Positions 27,628-37,754 of a stretch of 64,000 bases of DNA are shown piece by piece; position 1 is the stretch's first letter; every line of letters begins with the position of its first letter. The DNA comes from Glaciecola sp. KUL10. Its GTDB lineage: Bacteria > Pseudomonadota > Gammaproteobacteria > Enterobacterales > Alteromonadaceae. A program made the position numbers and the translations under genes. Location of the stretch: NCBI RefSeq assembly GCF_003203515.1, contig NZ_BGNG01000001.1, forward strand, positions 186,001 to 250,000, read 5' to 3'. The notes beneath the pieces are model-generated. The model saw only the letters and a list, made by a program, of their open reading frames with translations. It made no database searches and was not told where the DNA came from.

Positions 27628-27722
27628 ATTCACAAAAGTTAATTAAATAAAGCCCTATCGCCGTATATTCCTAAGTTTTTAGAAAAATTTACTTTAGTAA
27701 TTTCAATTATTTAATTTTTTTA

Positions 27723-27731
27723 GTTAGGAAA
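27723..27731 (+). repeat. Arm-type integrase site near attL
   Basis: GTTAGGAAA, the same 9-mer as the three copies at the integrase end near attR. It lies 96 bp inside the attL core. There is no gene in 27628-27772; that stretch is att arm DNA. Confidence 0.55.
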
Positions 27732-27772
27732 GAAATCCCTTGCATTAATACAACCTCAATTGACCTTAGTAA

Positions 27773-30700
27773 TCAATTAAAAACCTGTTTGATTTTTACT
27801 TTTTTACTTAGAAGTGGTGGTAGCCTTTGACCTAGATTATTAGTAACGACCAATTGGTGTGTAAATTCGCCCACAAAATTTAAGGCTGAATTATGTATGC
27901 ATACTATTGCATCTTTATCTTGAATTTGAACTCCATTATTTAAAGATAGCGATAGCTTCGCACTTCCTCTTTTATCTCCAATGAAATACTCAATATTTTG
28001 AATTGCATCGGCAGTTAACACATCACCAAGCTTATCTTGCAATGGAACGGCAAATACATTGTCAATGTTTAAGTATAGTTCGTCAGCCCCAAACTCATTA
28101 AGAATGATTGTCTCATTTAAGCTTGCTACTTCGGCCGCGACATGTACTGTAATGCTTTCATTTATAGCTCCTCCCTCACCTTCAGCAGTAACACTAATTG
28201 TTACTGAGCTTGGAGTTGTCAATGAGGGGGCTGCAAACGTCCTAGTAGCACCCGTACCAGATAGCGCAACTTCGCTCGAACCAAACACTAATGTATCAGC
28301 GTTTGTCGCTGTTGCTGTGATAGTCACTTGTTCACTTGCACTAGCATTAGTTGTACTTGATGATAGTGTTAGTGTGGGCGATGCATAGGCAAAATTAAAT
28401 GTCACCACAACCGTACTTGTATTATTGCTCGCATCAGTACTTGTATAAGTTCTCACTGTCCGATTTACACTTTGCACATCGTCGCTAAATGTAACCGCAC
28501 TATCATCGTCAGTGCTTGTATCAATGCTTGGTATCGCATCCCCTACAGTGAGATTGTAAGTTGTGTTACTTGGGGTTAGGGTGATTACTGGTGCTGTTGT
28601 GTCAGGTGGTGGAAGCAATGTGACCGTTCTTTGGAGAATATCACTTACATACCCGCTATCATCATTAGCGACATAATTGAGCGTTTGTGGCTGCTCGCTT
28701 GCTCGGTCAATAGCATCGTTTGAGTATACTGTTTGATATCCGTGTAACGGGCTAAACACCGAAGCCCCTGCATCTTGCCAATCATTAGAAACTGTCATTG
28801 TGCTATCACCGATTAACTCAATTTCTGGTTTTAGCTCTTGTTCAGTTTTAATGTGATGCGTAGGTGTAAAGTTTAAAACAGGTCGTATTATGCGCCTAAG
28901 TATTGTTACATTTCGGTAAGTGGCTGAACCTGCATTTAACAGCCTATCCCTTTGGTCACCTTGTATTCGCTTATCTGCAATTATTGGCGTAAATGAACCT
29001 GCATCACAAAATATCAAACCGTATTTTTGAACGGCACAACATACAGCATAAAACTCATAAGACCATTTTTGCGTTATTTTACCGTTTCTGCTTATATCTT
29101 CAGCAATGCCGCGCTCCCACTCTGCGCGTAAATCCCAATTTTGAGGAATGGTAAATACTGCGCCCATTGGGATTGAACCCGCATAGGCATCTTCAAAGCC
29201 GCTGTCTGCTGCTGCGGCTGGGTAACTCAATACATTGCCAATGCTGTGATCGTCTTTATTGAACAAGCCCACAGTGTTAAATGCTGCGCCCGTACCCGTT
29301 CCGCTAGTTGAGTGTGGTACATGGTTAGCATTGCTTGGGTCGGTTTTGTGTTGACCGTTGCGAGTAGTAAATGCTTTAGTAATTGCCCCGTTACTGTCTA
29401 CTGCTTCAACTGCATATACTGTTGCAGAGTGAGTATCTAATCTGTTTGTGCATGTTAGCTCTAAAGTATCACCGACTGTATAACCACTACCCCCATTTAC
29501 AATCACAGGGAATTGGTTAAACATTTGATGTAAATAATAGTTTTCTTTGCTGGTTTGGTCGTCTAAGTCAGTTAAGAAATCATGCGCCATAAATTGATCG
29601 GCTGTTGCATAACCCATGATTGCATGAGGTATTGCAGTTTCAGCACGATCTAAATCACCTTGAATATCTGCACTTTCAATCCCTGTATATAAACATTCAT
29701 CTAACTCTTCTTTACGCACCATACACGCCGCGCTAAAACCCGATGCCCGAGGTGAATTAGTTAGGCCGCGCTCTTTATCAGGTCTGTAAACGGCAGGGCT
29801 TACCGACCATTGTGATAGGTCGTGTGAAACAATGCGCGAACACGTTATATAATTTACGCCATCATGACCAACTGGTTTTGTTAAATACGTGTGGACTGCA
29901 TGACGCTTGCTTGGCAACATTAATATGTGGTTGTCATCAGCGTTGTTCGGGCCATCATCTAAGCCCGTAAAATCAATTGGTGTAGGTAGCGCGAATGTCG
30001 CATTAGCTACACGCTCACCGTAATCAATGCGTTCACCATTGCTGTAGTCCGTGTGAAAGTTGTTTTGTGGGATCATATAATTAAAGCCGATAGTTACATC
30101 AGCCTTAACGTTATCAACGCGATAATAGCCAGTGTGGTTGCCATAATCGACGGCGTTAACCCTGCGTTTGGTGATTCCGTTAACTGGTGAAAAGCGCCAA
30201 TCTTCCGCATCGTTTCCGCCAATAGCAAGTGATGCATACTCAGCACTGCAACATATTAGCGAATAGAGCCTATCCGCGTAATCAACCCCGTCATCCGCAA
30301 TTGAGTCATAACTTGCAATTGCAGGTGCGCTCATTCTAATTCTGTTGTTTACGCTATCTACTTCAGCAACATATCTAGCAGTCCCGATATTATCTCTAGT
30401 TCGCACTTGGTCATAGCTGCTTACTGGTGTAAGGCTAATATCGTTAAATGTTGCACCGTTGTTATGTGACACTCTGCCAATTACACATAAATGACCGATT
30501 TTAACGCCTGTAACACTGGCTACTTGCACCCAATCATCACCCGCGACAGTGATTAGGTGGCTTGCGTTTTTATTTGCAATATCATAAGTAAAAACTGGCT
30601 CAGAGATAACAGGGTTTTCAGGCAGTCCTTTGTTAACAGGGTCATCTAAGCGGTAAGGTGTAACATCGAAACTATCCTTACCACGAAGAAACTTACCATC

Positions 30701-32317
30701 TTCACCAAATATTGATTTACCAATAACCATACTTGCATCAATATTAGTGATATTAGCAACTACATCGTTTGCACCAAATTTAAAGAACACCAACAAGTCA
30801 ATGTTTGCAGATAAACCGATTTCAAAAAACTTTGAGTCACCGTCCATAAAGCGATCTGCATCATAACCGTTGCCGCTATTCTCCATACGGATCATTGAGT
30901 CGTGAAGCGGGAAAATATCAAACTCTAATCGCGTGGTTAAACCGTTTGTGTCTTTCAGTACTCGCTGTTTTACTTCATTTCTAAAATCACCAAACGCAAC
31001 TTGAATTTGTGAGTTTTCAACTTCAATATCGGTGGTCACTTCGACACTTACAGTTGCTTTTTTACAAAGTGAAAGAGAGTCGAAAGGCGTTTCTATTCTT
31101 GCAATTTGTACGGGGTCTAATTCAGTATTATCTATCAGATTTAAACTAGTTGCTGAAACAGTAACATCATTTTCAAAGCCATAGCCGAACGTTTCACCGT
31201 CTGCACTATCAAAGCGCTTAAGCGTGTACCCGTCCACTGTGATTGTTTCTGCGCCATATTCTTCAACAAAGTTATAAACACCTGTGCTTGTAATAGTAGG
31301 TACTTCAACGACTGTGTAAGTGATTGTCACACGTTCAGCACTTGCGCCTTGCTCATTGGTGTAATCGAAATGCGTTTCAAACGTACCCGTTGCACTAGTG
31401 TCGTAATCCCAACCTGATTTTGTTGCAAAACCATGTTGGCCTGTTGCTATATCTTCAAACTTAACGTTAGGTCTAGGGGCTGTTTGACCCCGTACAATTG
31501 TATATTCCGTATCACCTGTTACAACCAGTTCTGGTCTAGCAACAAATGATACCGTGCGAGTTACAGTGGTTTCGTTTGCGTCACTATCGGTTACTGTCCA
31601 AGTTCTTGTGTATGCACCCTCGGTAGTGTTATCAATTGTATCGCCTGACTCGATGATGCTTGCTGTTATATCACCGTCTTCAGCATCGGTTGCGGTTGCA
31701 GTAAATGTCGGTATCGGGCCATTTAAATAAAGCGTTTGTGACTGTGAACCACTGACCGTTAATACTGGCGCTTCACCAACTGCGGGTAATAAAGATGAAT
31801 CAGCGATTGTTAAATGATCGGTTGTGTTATCAAGCGCTGAATGTATTACACCATGTACCGTTGAGGATTGATTAAAAGTAACGGTTTCGTCATAGATTAA
31901 AACATCATCTAAATAGCACTTAATATTATCGTCACGAAATTCGGCTTTTAACTTGTAGCTGTTGCTGTCGTTATAATTCGGTATTGTGTAGCTATTATTA
32001 ATATTTGTTGAAATGCCGTTATCTACGGTTCTTAGAATCAGAATACCCAAACTGCGCAATATTAATCTTACCGCTGTGCGCGTAGTTGTTTGACGTATTT
32101 GTAACGCGACTTCACCATCACTACCTCTTGAAACCGTCGCTTCTACAACTCCATTGTTATCGCCCGTATCAATTGTTGCTACCGCTGATGAACTAGCTAG
32201 AGCTGTAGCCTTTAGCTTATTAGACGATATTTCAAACGCTGCACCGCTTTGTATGTCTAATTCAACGGGTATCGCTGAACCGTCCGCGCCAGTGAAGTCA
32301 AACGTGTTTACGCTCAT
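27773..32317 (-). CDS. Large tail-fibre / receptor-binding protein with Ig-like domains
   Basis: 1514 residues, last gene of the late operon. The N-terminal about 180 residues look like a LamG/concanavalin-type beta sandwich. Several Ig/HYR-like modules follow (about 185-260, and again near 1190-1360, with DTTAPVITLTPSNTTYNL). The centre (about 540-1150) holds a long unique region with NWDLRAEWERG near residue 1085. Cysteine is scarce. Such modular fibres bind host surface sugars; the central part may be the receptor or glycan-active domain. The end (last about 110 residues) is a different small beta domain. Exact receptor unknown. Confidence 0.7.
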   Translation of the reverse strand: MSVNTFDFTGADGSAIPVELDIQSGAAFEISSNKLKATALASSSAVATIDTGDNNGVVEATVSRGSDGEVALQIRQTTTRTAVRLILRSLGILILRTVDNGISTNINNSYTIPNYNDSNSYKLKAEFRDDNIKCYLDDVLIYDETVTFNQSSTVHGVIHSALDNTTDHLTIADSSLLPAVGEAPVLTVSGSQSQTLYLNGPIPTFTATATDAEDGDITASIIESGDTIDNTTEGAYTRTWTVTDSDANETTVTRTVSFVARPELVVTGDTEYTIVRGQTAPRPNVKFEDIATGQHGFATKSGWDYDTSATGTFETHFDYTNEQGASAERVTITYTVVEVPTITSTGVYNFVEEYGAETITVDGYTLKRFDSADGETFGYGFENDVTVSATSLNLIDNTELDPVQIARIETPFDSLSLCKKATVSVEVTTDIEVENSQIQVAFGDFRNEVKQRVLKDTNGLTTRLEFDIFPLHDSMIRMENSGNGYDADRFMDGDSKFFEIGLSANIDLLVFFKFGANDVVANITNIDASMVIGKSIFGEDGKFLRGKDSFDVTPYRLDDPVNKGLPENPVISEPVFTYDIANKNASHLITVAGDDWVQVASVTGVKIGHLCVIGRVSHNNGATFNDISLTPVSSYDQVRTRDNIGTARYVAEVDSVNNRIRMSAPAIASYDSIADDGVDYADRLYSLICCSAEYASLAIGGNDAEDWRFSPVNGITKRRVNAVDYGNHTGYYRVDNVKADVTIGFNYMIPQNNFHTDYSNGERIDYGERVANATFALPTPIDFTGLDDGPNNADDNHILMLPSKRHAVHTYLTKPVGHDGVNYITCSRIVSHDLSQWSVSPAVYRPDKERGLTNSPRASGFSAACMVRKEELDECLYTGIESADIQGDLDRAETAIPHAIMGYATADQFMAHDFLTDLDDQTSKENYYLHQMFNQFPVIVNGGSGYTVGDTLELTCTNRLDTHSATVYAVEAVDSNGAITKAFTTRNGQHKTDPSNANHVPHSTSGTGTGAAFNTVGLFNKDDHSIGNVLSYPAAAADSGFEDAYAGSIPMGAVFTIPQNWDLRAEWERGIAEDISRNGKITQKWSYEFYAVCCAVQKYGLIFCDAGSFTPIIADKRIQGDQRDRLLNAGSATYRNVTILRRIIRPVLNFTPTHHIKTEQELKPEIELIGDSTMTVSNDWQDAGASVFSPLHGYQTVYSNDAIDRASEQPQTLNYVANDDSGYVSDILQRTVTLLPPPDTTAPVITLTPSNTTYNLTVGDAIPSIDTSTDDDSAVTFSDDVQSVNRTVRTYTSTDASNNTSTVVVTFNFAYASPTLTLSSSTTNASASEQVTITATATNADTLVFGSSEVALSGTGATRTFAAPSLTTPSSVTISVTAEGEGGAINESITVHVAAEVASLNETIILNEFGADELYLNIDNVFAVPLQDKLGDVLTADAIQNIEYFIGDKRGSAKLSLSLNNGVQIQDKDAIVCIHNSALNFVGEFTHQLVVTNNLGQRLPPLLSKKVKIKQVFN

Positions 32318-32363
32318 TTTTGCTAATCCTTATCTATTAGTTAAAATCTTGTTTTGATCGGAG

Positions 32364-33056
32364 TTAGGGCTGAATATTTTCAATTTCTGCAATAACGTTT
32401 ATTGCAATATCTTTGAAGTTTTCTATTGTTGCCGCTGTCACTGCTCTCTTGCCAGCGAGACGTTTTTTGCGAGTATTCCTGATTACATGCTTCATCACAC
32501 TAGATTGAGTTTCAATATCTACAGCCGCCTCTTCTGCAGTAGAGAAATCAGAAACTTCCAACCAATCAGCTAACATTTCTGGAATCGCATCTGAAGGGCT
32601 TCCCGCTGTTCGCCAAGCCTTCACTTCGTCACTTACAAGCATATATTCTGTAAGTGTAAATTTGCCTTTGCTGACATATTTTTCACATGTTTGGCTTGCA
32701 GCTAAATCTATTAAATCCCTTGCGTGTTCTTTGTTTTTCATGAATTTTCGATGCAGAGGGAGCATATAACCTTCATCACGTAACTCATTAATGAGTTGCA
32801 CAAGTAGTTTTTCTGGCGTCCATAGAATCGGATCGCGCGTTTCGGTTTCTTCTATTTCGTGAAAATCAAAGCCGTCATAAGTGAATAATTCAGGGGGGTA
32901 GTTTCCTTCAATTGCAATCTGCCCATCTTCAAGCTCAAGCTCTAACACGTCACTTATAAATGCTTCCTTGTCCGCTTCGACATCAAGCACTGCATTAGGG
33001 ATTTTTAGAACCCTAATGATTTCATTTGTTGCGTCATCAATAATTGTGTATTTCAT
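32364..33056 (-). CDS. Phage tail-associated protein of unknown function
   Basis: 230 residues, acidic, no membrane segment. Between J and the fibre, with its start touching the J stop, so it is part of the tail-tip block. The central part (WTPEKLLVQLINELRDEG, ARDLIDLAASQTCEKYV) is helical. Position suggests a fibre-assembly chaperone or tip accessory. I do not recognise a family. Confidence 0.5.
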   Translation of the reverse strand: MKYTIIDDATNEIIRVLKIPNAVLDVEADKEAFISDVLELELEDGQIAIEGNYPPELFTYDGFDFHEIEETETRDPILWTPEKLLVQLINELRDEGYMLPLHRKFMKNKEHARDLIDLAASQTCEKYVSKGKFTLTEYMLVSDEVKAWRTAGSPSDAIPEMLADWLEVSDFSTAEEAAVDIETQSSVMKHVIRNTRKKRLAGKRAVTAATIENFKDIAINVIAEIENIQP

Positions 33057-36000
33057 TAATTACGCCTCGATTTAAGCGACATATTCCAACCAAATTCCAC
33101 CGAAGCCGAACTAAACTGTTTTTGTATTCTTGCTTGGAGTAAGTATGTTGCAGCCCCTGCACCCCCATTGCTGTATGTATACGTACCATAATTCCCTTTA
33201 CTCCAACCTGAGGAGCTCGGAAAATACTTGTGGCTTCCAGATATTGTTGAGCGGGTGACTTTGTTGATGATTTTCACTTCGACTCTAGAGTTTGTTTCTA
33301 CAGGTTCACCTGTATTATTAATCTCCGCGTAGCCACTAATATTACCTACGGCAGTAATAGTAAAAGTCCCAAGTCCGGAAGGAACGGTCACTTCAACGAT
33401 ATCTTGCCAATTAGTGGTAGAAGTGAAGCCTGATTTAGATTCTTCATCTGAATATGCGTCGGGGGAATCTGCCCCGTCTTGTCCATCCCTACCGTCTTGA
33501 CCGTCCTCAACCATTAGCGCCCAAGCACTCCCTGTCCAAACGTAGGCTCTACCATTATCCGAATCTCGATACGCCCAGTTCACTTGAGGGCTTGACGGAG
33601 GTGAGGATGAGGTACCTTTCCAAACAATAGGTAATCCGTCTTGTCCATTAGAGCCATCTTCACCGTCAACAGTCATTTGGTACCAGGTACCGTCATATCT
33701 CACATATGATCTATTTTGGTTATTGTGATAAAACGCATCACCATTTGAAGCACTTGAAGGAAAAGAGCCAAAGGTACCTAACCACCTAATCGATGTCCCA
33801 TCCTGCCCATTAACACCGTTAGAACCATCAATACCACGCTGTCCATCTTGACTCATAACCTCCCAAGAAGAACCATCCCAGATGTAAACAATGCCGTTGT
33901 CAGTATCTCGGTATACCCAGTTTACTTGTGGGTTTGAGGGGGGAGTAGCGCTTGCACCTTTCCAAACAATTGGGAGGCCATCAACACCGTCCTGGCCATC
34001 CTGACCATCTTGGCCGTCAACGGTCATTTGGTACCAAGTATTATCAAATCTCACATAAGAACGACGATTGTTAGAATGATAAAACGCATCGCCATTTGAT
34101 GCACTAGAAGGAAAAGAGCCAAAGGTGCCTAACCACCTAATGGAGGTTCCGTCTTCACCGTTTACGCCGTTAGAGCCGTCGATACCACGCTGACCATCTT
34201 GGCTCATTACTTCCCAAGACGAACCATCCCAAATGTATACAATGCCGTTATCAGTATCTCGATATACCCAGTTTACTTGTGGGTTTGAGGGGGGAGTGGC
34301 GCTTGCACCTTTCCAAACAATTGGAACACCATCAACTCCGTCTTGGCCGTCAGAACCATCGCTCCCATCTTGCCCATCAACTGACATCTGATACCAGGTA
34401 CCATCAAATCGTACATAAGAGCGCTTGTTAATAGTGTGATAAAAAGCGTTGCCATCAGTAGCGCCGCTGGGGAAGGTATTGAATGAACCAAGCCACGTGA
34501 TTGATGTACCGTCTTGACCATTAACACCATTGGAACCGTCTATTCCATTTTGACCATCCTGACCACGTTGACCATCTTGGCTCATAACCTCCCATGAGGC
34601 GCCATCCCAGATGTAAACAATTCCATCGTCAGTATCTCGATATACCCAATTAATTTCCGGATCACTTGGTGGCGTTGAGCTTGCACCTTTCCAGACGATC
34701 GAGTTTCCACTTAAAAAACCTTTGGTTACCCATACACCACCAACTTTTTTAAATAATTCTTTTGTTAAATTGTTTAAATAAGTCGCACCCTCGGTACCTA
34801 AGTCTGCAGTTGGGTCAGTATCACCGCTTAAAAAACCTGCTGCAGAAACGGCGATGAACGTAAATAAACTAAAATCAGTTACTTGTGTTAAATCCGTAAG
34901 CTCCTCTGATTGATTCAACAATAAGGCTATAAATGGTTTTGATGTGTCGGTGAGACTGGGATTTAGACCACTAGTATCGTCTGTATAAACACGCCAAATA
35001 AAACTATTGATTACTTGGTCAATCACCATAGGGACAGTTTCAACACTGGATTTCATACCAATAGTGTTTATCGCCTTGATTCCAACCGAGTAAGTATCAA
35101 AAGGTAGGTTGCGAATATCAATATATTTTGTGCTGACGTTATCATCAAAAAAGACCAACTCTAAATCACTATTGACGATTGCGACTTCATGCCTTGTTGT
35201 ATTGCTCGACCATGAAACGCGATATTGAGCGATACTTGAATAAACAGCCGTTGCGGTTAAGCCTGTCACACTTGCAGGGCGCGTAATAATATTGGTGGTA
35301 TCGGGATAGCTCGGTTTTGTGCCTGTATTGCTAGGGTCATAAACGTACGGTTGATGCTCTCTTACTTTTAATGTTACTTGCGAGTCATTTTCAGTAGTAG
35401 CAATTATTCTAAAGGGCTTGCTTTCAAAGCCTAATAATGAATGGGTCACATTAACGATGTCACCTACTTCATATAATGTAGCCCACAATGGCATCGTAAT
35501 AGATGTCGAAAGTTGCTCTCTAGATATTTGCGCAAATGATTTTGCAAACGCTAAAGCCTCAAAGTAGTTATCGCAAGTATCTAGTTTTATACTTTTTTCA
35601 AGCAGAATATTATTATCTTGCTCTAGCCAAAGCGCCTCTTCATCACTGTCTTTTGGTGGGTAAACTGCGTCCTGAGACGTACTGTTCGCGTCAGCATCAT
35701 TATAAGAAACGACAACACGGTTATAACGATTTGACTTGTTTGAATTGGTTACCGGCGCAATTTTAATAATATCTTGCTCTACAATATCGAGTGAAACTGG
35801 CGGATCATCTTTTTCAACAACCAATCTAAGCTTTCCATTGCTTACAGGGAGCAAAGCACGCATCGACTTAAGTATCGTGTTGGTGTTTTCTAAAACAGTG
35901 TTACTCGTGTCAATTGCGGTATTAATACTAAATAGAGGGCGTGTACTTCCATCAGGATTAGTTGTGACTGTATCGCAAACCGATGCTTGTCCAGTTAAAT

Positions 36001-36586
36001 TAAGTAGATTTGAATCAAGTGCCTTTCCATATTTACTTGCTCTAAGATAATCACTTAGCGCGGTAACATTATTTGTATATGTCGTACCGGTAATATCAGC
36101 AGTGAATTCGGGCTCACTGCGCAGCAAATTTTCACCGCTGCCATACTCTAAACGAATATAAGTACATGCTTTATTTTCGCAGATATCAGAGGGGCGCCAA
36201 CCAGCTGCTCTTAAAATAGGATCATCATACCCTGCCATGCCATTTGGAAAGCTTCTAGCATAAGCATATCTAGTACCATTATCCGCAACAAACAAGCTGT
36301 TGTTGCTTTCAATATCAATGTCATCAACATAAACAGTATCAATACTATGAACAGCTTCGGACCAAACGATTACCAGATGAAAAAGATCGTTTTTAATATC
36401 ATCATTATCATCATCATTTGTTGATTTAAAAATAATGGTGCCAGTGTGTTTTTTCACCTTTCCATATATTTTAGGAATATAATTATCCGTGGCTGCCTTT
36501 GTTAGCTCTGTACCTTGAAGTTTTGGTTCTGGCGTTTCTGGTATTAACCAACCAAATAATAAATCACCTAATATTTTTAATACCAT
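33056..36586 (-). CDS. Tail tip attachment protein J with collagen-like repeat arm
   Basis: 1176 residues. The N-terminal about 450 residues show the J-type hub (HLVIVWSEAVHSIDTVYVDDID, YGSGENLLR, ADITGTTYTNNVTALSDYLR); then an FnIII-like region near 440-520. From about 625 come three and a half repeats of about 114-126 residues: each has IVWKGAS..PPS, NWVYRDTD, Gly-X-Asp runs such as GQDGQDGVDG, and a WLG/FYH segment. The end is a beta-sandwich of about 110 residues. The Gly-X-Y runs should form a triple-helical stalk in the trimer. It sets host specificity. Confidence 0.85.
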   Translation of the reverse strand: MVLKILGDLLFGWLIPETPEPKLQGTELTKAATDNYIPKIYGKVKKHTGTIIFKSTNDDDNDDIKNDLFHLVIVWSEAVHSIDTVYVDDIDIESNNSLFVADNGTRYAYARSFPNGMAGYDDPILRAAGWRPSDICENKACTYIRLEYGSGENLLRSEPEFTADITGTTYTNNVTALSDYLRASKYGKALDSNLLNLTGQASVCDTVTTNPDGSTRPLFSINTAIDTSNTVLENTNTILKSMRALLPVSNGKLRLVVEKDDPPVSLDIVEQDIIKIAPVTNSNKSNRYNRVVVSYNDADANSTSQDAVYPPKDSDEEALWLEQDNNILLEKSIKLDTCDNYFEALAFAKSFAQISREQLSTSITMPLWATLYEVGDIVNVTHSLLGFESKPFRIIATTENDSQVTLKVREHQPYVYDPSNTGTKPSYPDTTNIITRPASVTGLTATAVYSSIAQYRVSWSSNTTRHEVAIVNSDLELVFFDDNVSTKYIDIRNLPFDTYSVGIKAINTIGMKSSVETVPMVIDQVINSFIWRVYTDDTSGLNPSLTDTSKPFIALLLNQSEELTDLTQVTDFSLFTFIAVSAAGFLSGDTDPTADLGTEGATYLNNLTKELFKKVGGVWVTKGFLSGNSIVWKGASSTPPSDPEINWVYRDTDDGIVYIWDGASWEVMSQDGQRGQDGQNGIDGSNGVNGQDGTSITWLGSFNTFPSGATDGNAFYHTINKRSYVRFDGTWYQMSVDGQDGSDGSDGQDGVDGVPIVWKGASATPPSNPQVNWVYRDTDNGIVYIWDGSSWEVMSQDGQRGIDGSNGVNGEDGTSIRWLGTFGSFPSSASNGDAFYHSNNRRSYVRFDNTWYQMTVDGQDGQDGQDGVDGLPIVWKGASATPPSNPQVNWVYRDTDNGIVYIWDGSSWEVMSQDGQRGIDGSNGVNGQDGTSIRWLGTFGSFPSSASNGDAFYHNNQNRSYVRYDGTWYQMTVDGEDGSNGQDGLPIVWKGTSSSPPSSPQVNWAYRDSDNGRAYVWTGSAWALMVEDGQDGRDGQDGADSPDAYSDEESKSGFTSTTNWQDIVEVTVPSGLGTFTITAVGNISGYAEINNTGEPVETNSRVEVKIINKVTRSTISGSHKYFPSSSGWSKGNYGTYTYSNGGAGAATYLLQARIQKQFSSASVEFGWNMSLKSRRN
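33500..34705 (-). repeat. Tandem 340-380-bp coding repeats inside J
   Basis: Unit starts are near 34703, 34325, 33973 and 33630 on the minus strand, the last unit partial. Units two and three are nearly identical at DNA level with scattered synonymous changes, so duplication is recent or maintained by recombination. Copy number may vary between phages. Confidence 0.85.
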
Positions 36587-37188
36587 TATGGTTGTACTCT
36601 TGGAGAACCGTATGGAGAACTGGGCACCGTTGAACCTTGTGTTTTAGGTCCGTCTTTACCCCAATAAACTTTATCTACAGCTGACTGGCTATGCTCAAAC
36701 GCAGTGTCATTTGGATAGTATCGTTGCTGTGATTTTGCGTTTGTCTTAATGCCAGATGTTTTTTCAAAGTCAGCCCAGATGCTTGATGCAGTGATTTCTG
36801 TAATCGATTTTTGAGCATCTATTGAGAAGTCAGACAAATACCCTTGAAACGCTATTTTATTTAGGATCACATTACCATTAGCATCAAGTATCTGCTTTGT
36901 GGCCTTCAACGGTTTATTCATCCAATTTTGAGAGAGAAGCGCAGTTGATAAGACTTTGCTTTCGTCATAAAAATCAATTGAGATATCGTTTGTTGTTGGT
37001 TGAGAAGTTATTTCAATATCTGGCATTTCATCAATAAAACCTGGGTAATATGGATTCGCTGCATGGTACACCTCAGCATCACCCGAGCTGAATCGATACG
37101 TTGTATTCCCAATTTCAAATGACAATAAATAGACAATCTTAGTAATTCCTTTCAATGCTACTAGTTGCTCTGTTGTATGAGAAATCAT
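36586..37188 (-). CDS. Tail-tip protein (lambda L/K position)
   Basis: 200 residues, beta-rich, with YYPNDTAFEHSQSAVDKVYWG near the end. This matches small hub-associated proteins, often annotated as DUF2163-like, found directly before J in siphoviruses. Start overlaps the J start region by one base with the gene order tip-J. Probable baseplate hub partner of J. Confidence 0.6.
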   Translation of the reverse strand: MISHTTEQLVALKGITKIVYLLSFEIGNTTYRFSSGDAEVYHAANPYYPGFIDEMPDIEITSQPTTNDISIDFYDESKVLSTALLSQNWMNKPLKATKQILDANGNVILNKIAFQGYLSDFSIDAQKSITEITASSIWADFEKTSGIKTNAKSQQRYYPNDTAFEHSQSAVDKVYWGKDGPKTQGSTVPSSPYGSPRVQP

Positions 37189-37754
37189 GCTTGTTCAATT
37201 AACTCCACGTCGATGACTCCGCGATCGGATTTATTTGCATTAATCGTTGATCTAAATTCGTTTAATAAAGAACATTGAAATTCAACATCAGCGCCATACT
37301 TCACAAGCGTATTTGCAGGAACAGAGGTATATAACGGGCATGCCAATGTGATAGTAAGTATGGCACCGTCAACGAGCACACCAGCGATACGATAGACTTT
37401 GACGTGATTATCAAACTGAATAAAGTCACCCACTTTGTATGGTTCGTTTGTATCAATATTGATTTGTTTTAAACCGGCTTGAGTTGCACTTTCAACAGTG
37501 TGACCGCTAAAAGCCGCAAGTGGCCTAAGAGGATTGGGTAGCTTAAATATTTCAAGACCATCTTCTAGACTCTCATACAAAGCGCAAAGCTCCATATATT
37601 GATCATAGGGCAATGAAGGACTTGTAATTGAAATCATATAATAGCTAGCTCGGTTGCCCCTTGCTCTATTGCGGTAGTATCTCGCTTTTGATATTCGAGT
37701 ATCATTGACTTGAGTAATTTCAATTTTACTATTTGGGTGATAAGGGTAATTCAT
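37185..37754 (-). CDS. Distal tail-like protein
   Basis: 189 residues between tape measure and tip. Beta-rich, with SITSPSLPYDQYMELCALYESLEDGLEIFKLPNP. Position and size are those of a distal-tail or M-like protein capping the tube. It overlaps both neighbours by 4 bp. No firm family match from sequence reading. Confidence 0.5.
   Translation of the reverse strand: MNYPYHPNSKIEITQVNDTRISKARYYRNRARGNRASYYMISITSPSLPYDQYMELCALYESLEDGLEIFKLPNPLRPLAAFSGHTVESATQAGLKQINIDTNEPYKVGDFIQFDNHVKVYRIAGVLVDGAILTITLACPLYTSVPANTLVKYGADVEFQCSLLNEFRSTINANKSDRGVIDVELIEQA

Noticed and set aside
27488-27629. Upstream extension of the sulfurtransferase reading frame into the tRNA-like sequence
   Set aside because: The extension reads through attL and lacks a ribosome site; the ATG at 27488 with AAAGG is the natural start.
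33500-34705. Possible CRISPR-like tandem repeats
   Set aside because: Repeats are 340-380 bp, in frame and encode collagen-like protein; no short repeat-spacer pattern exists.
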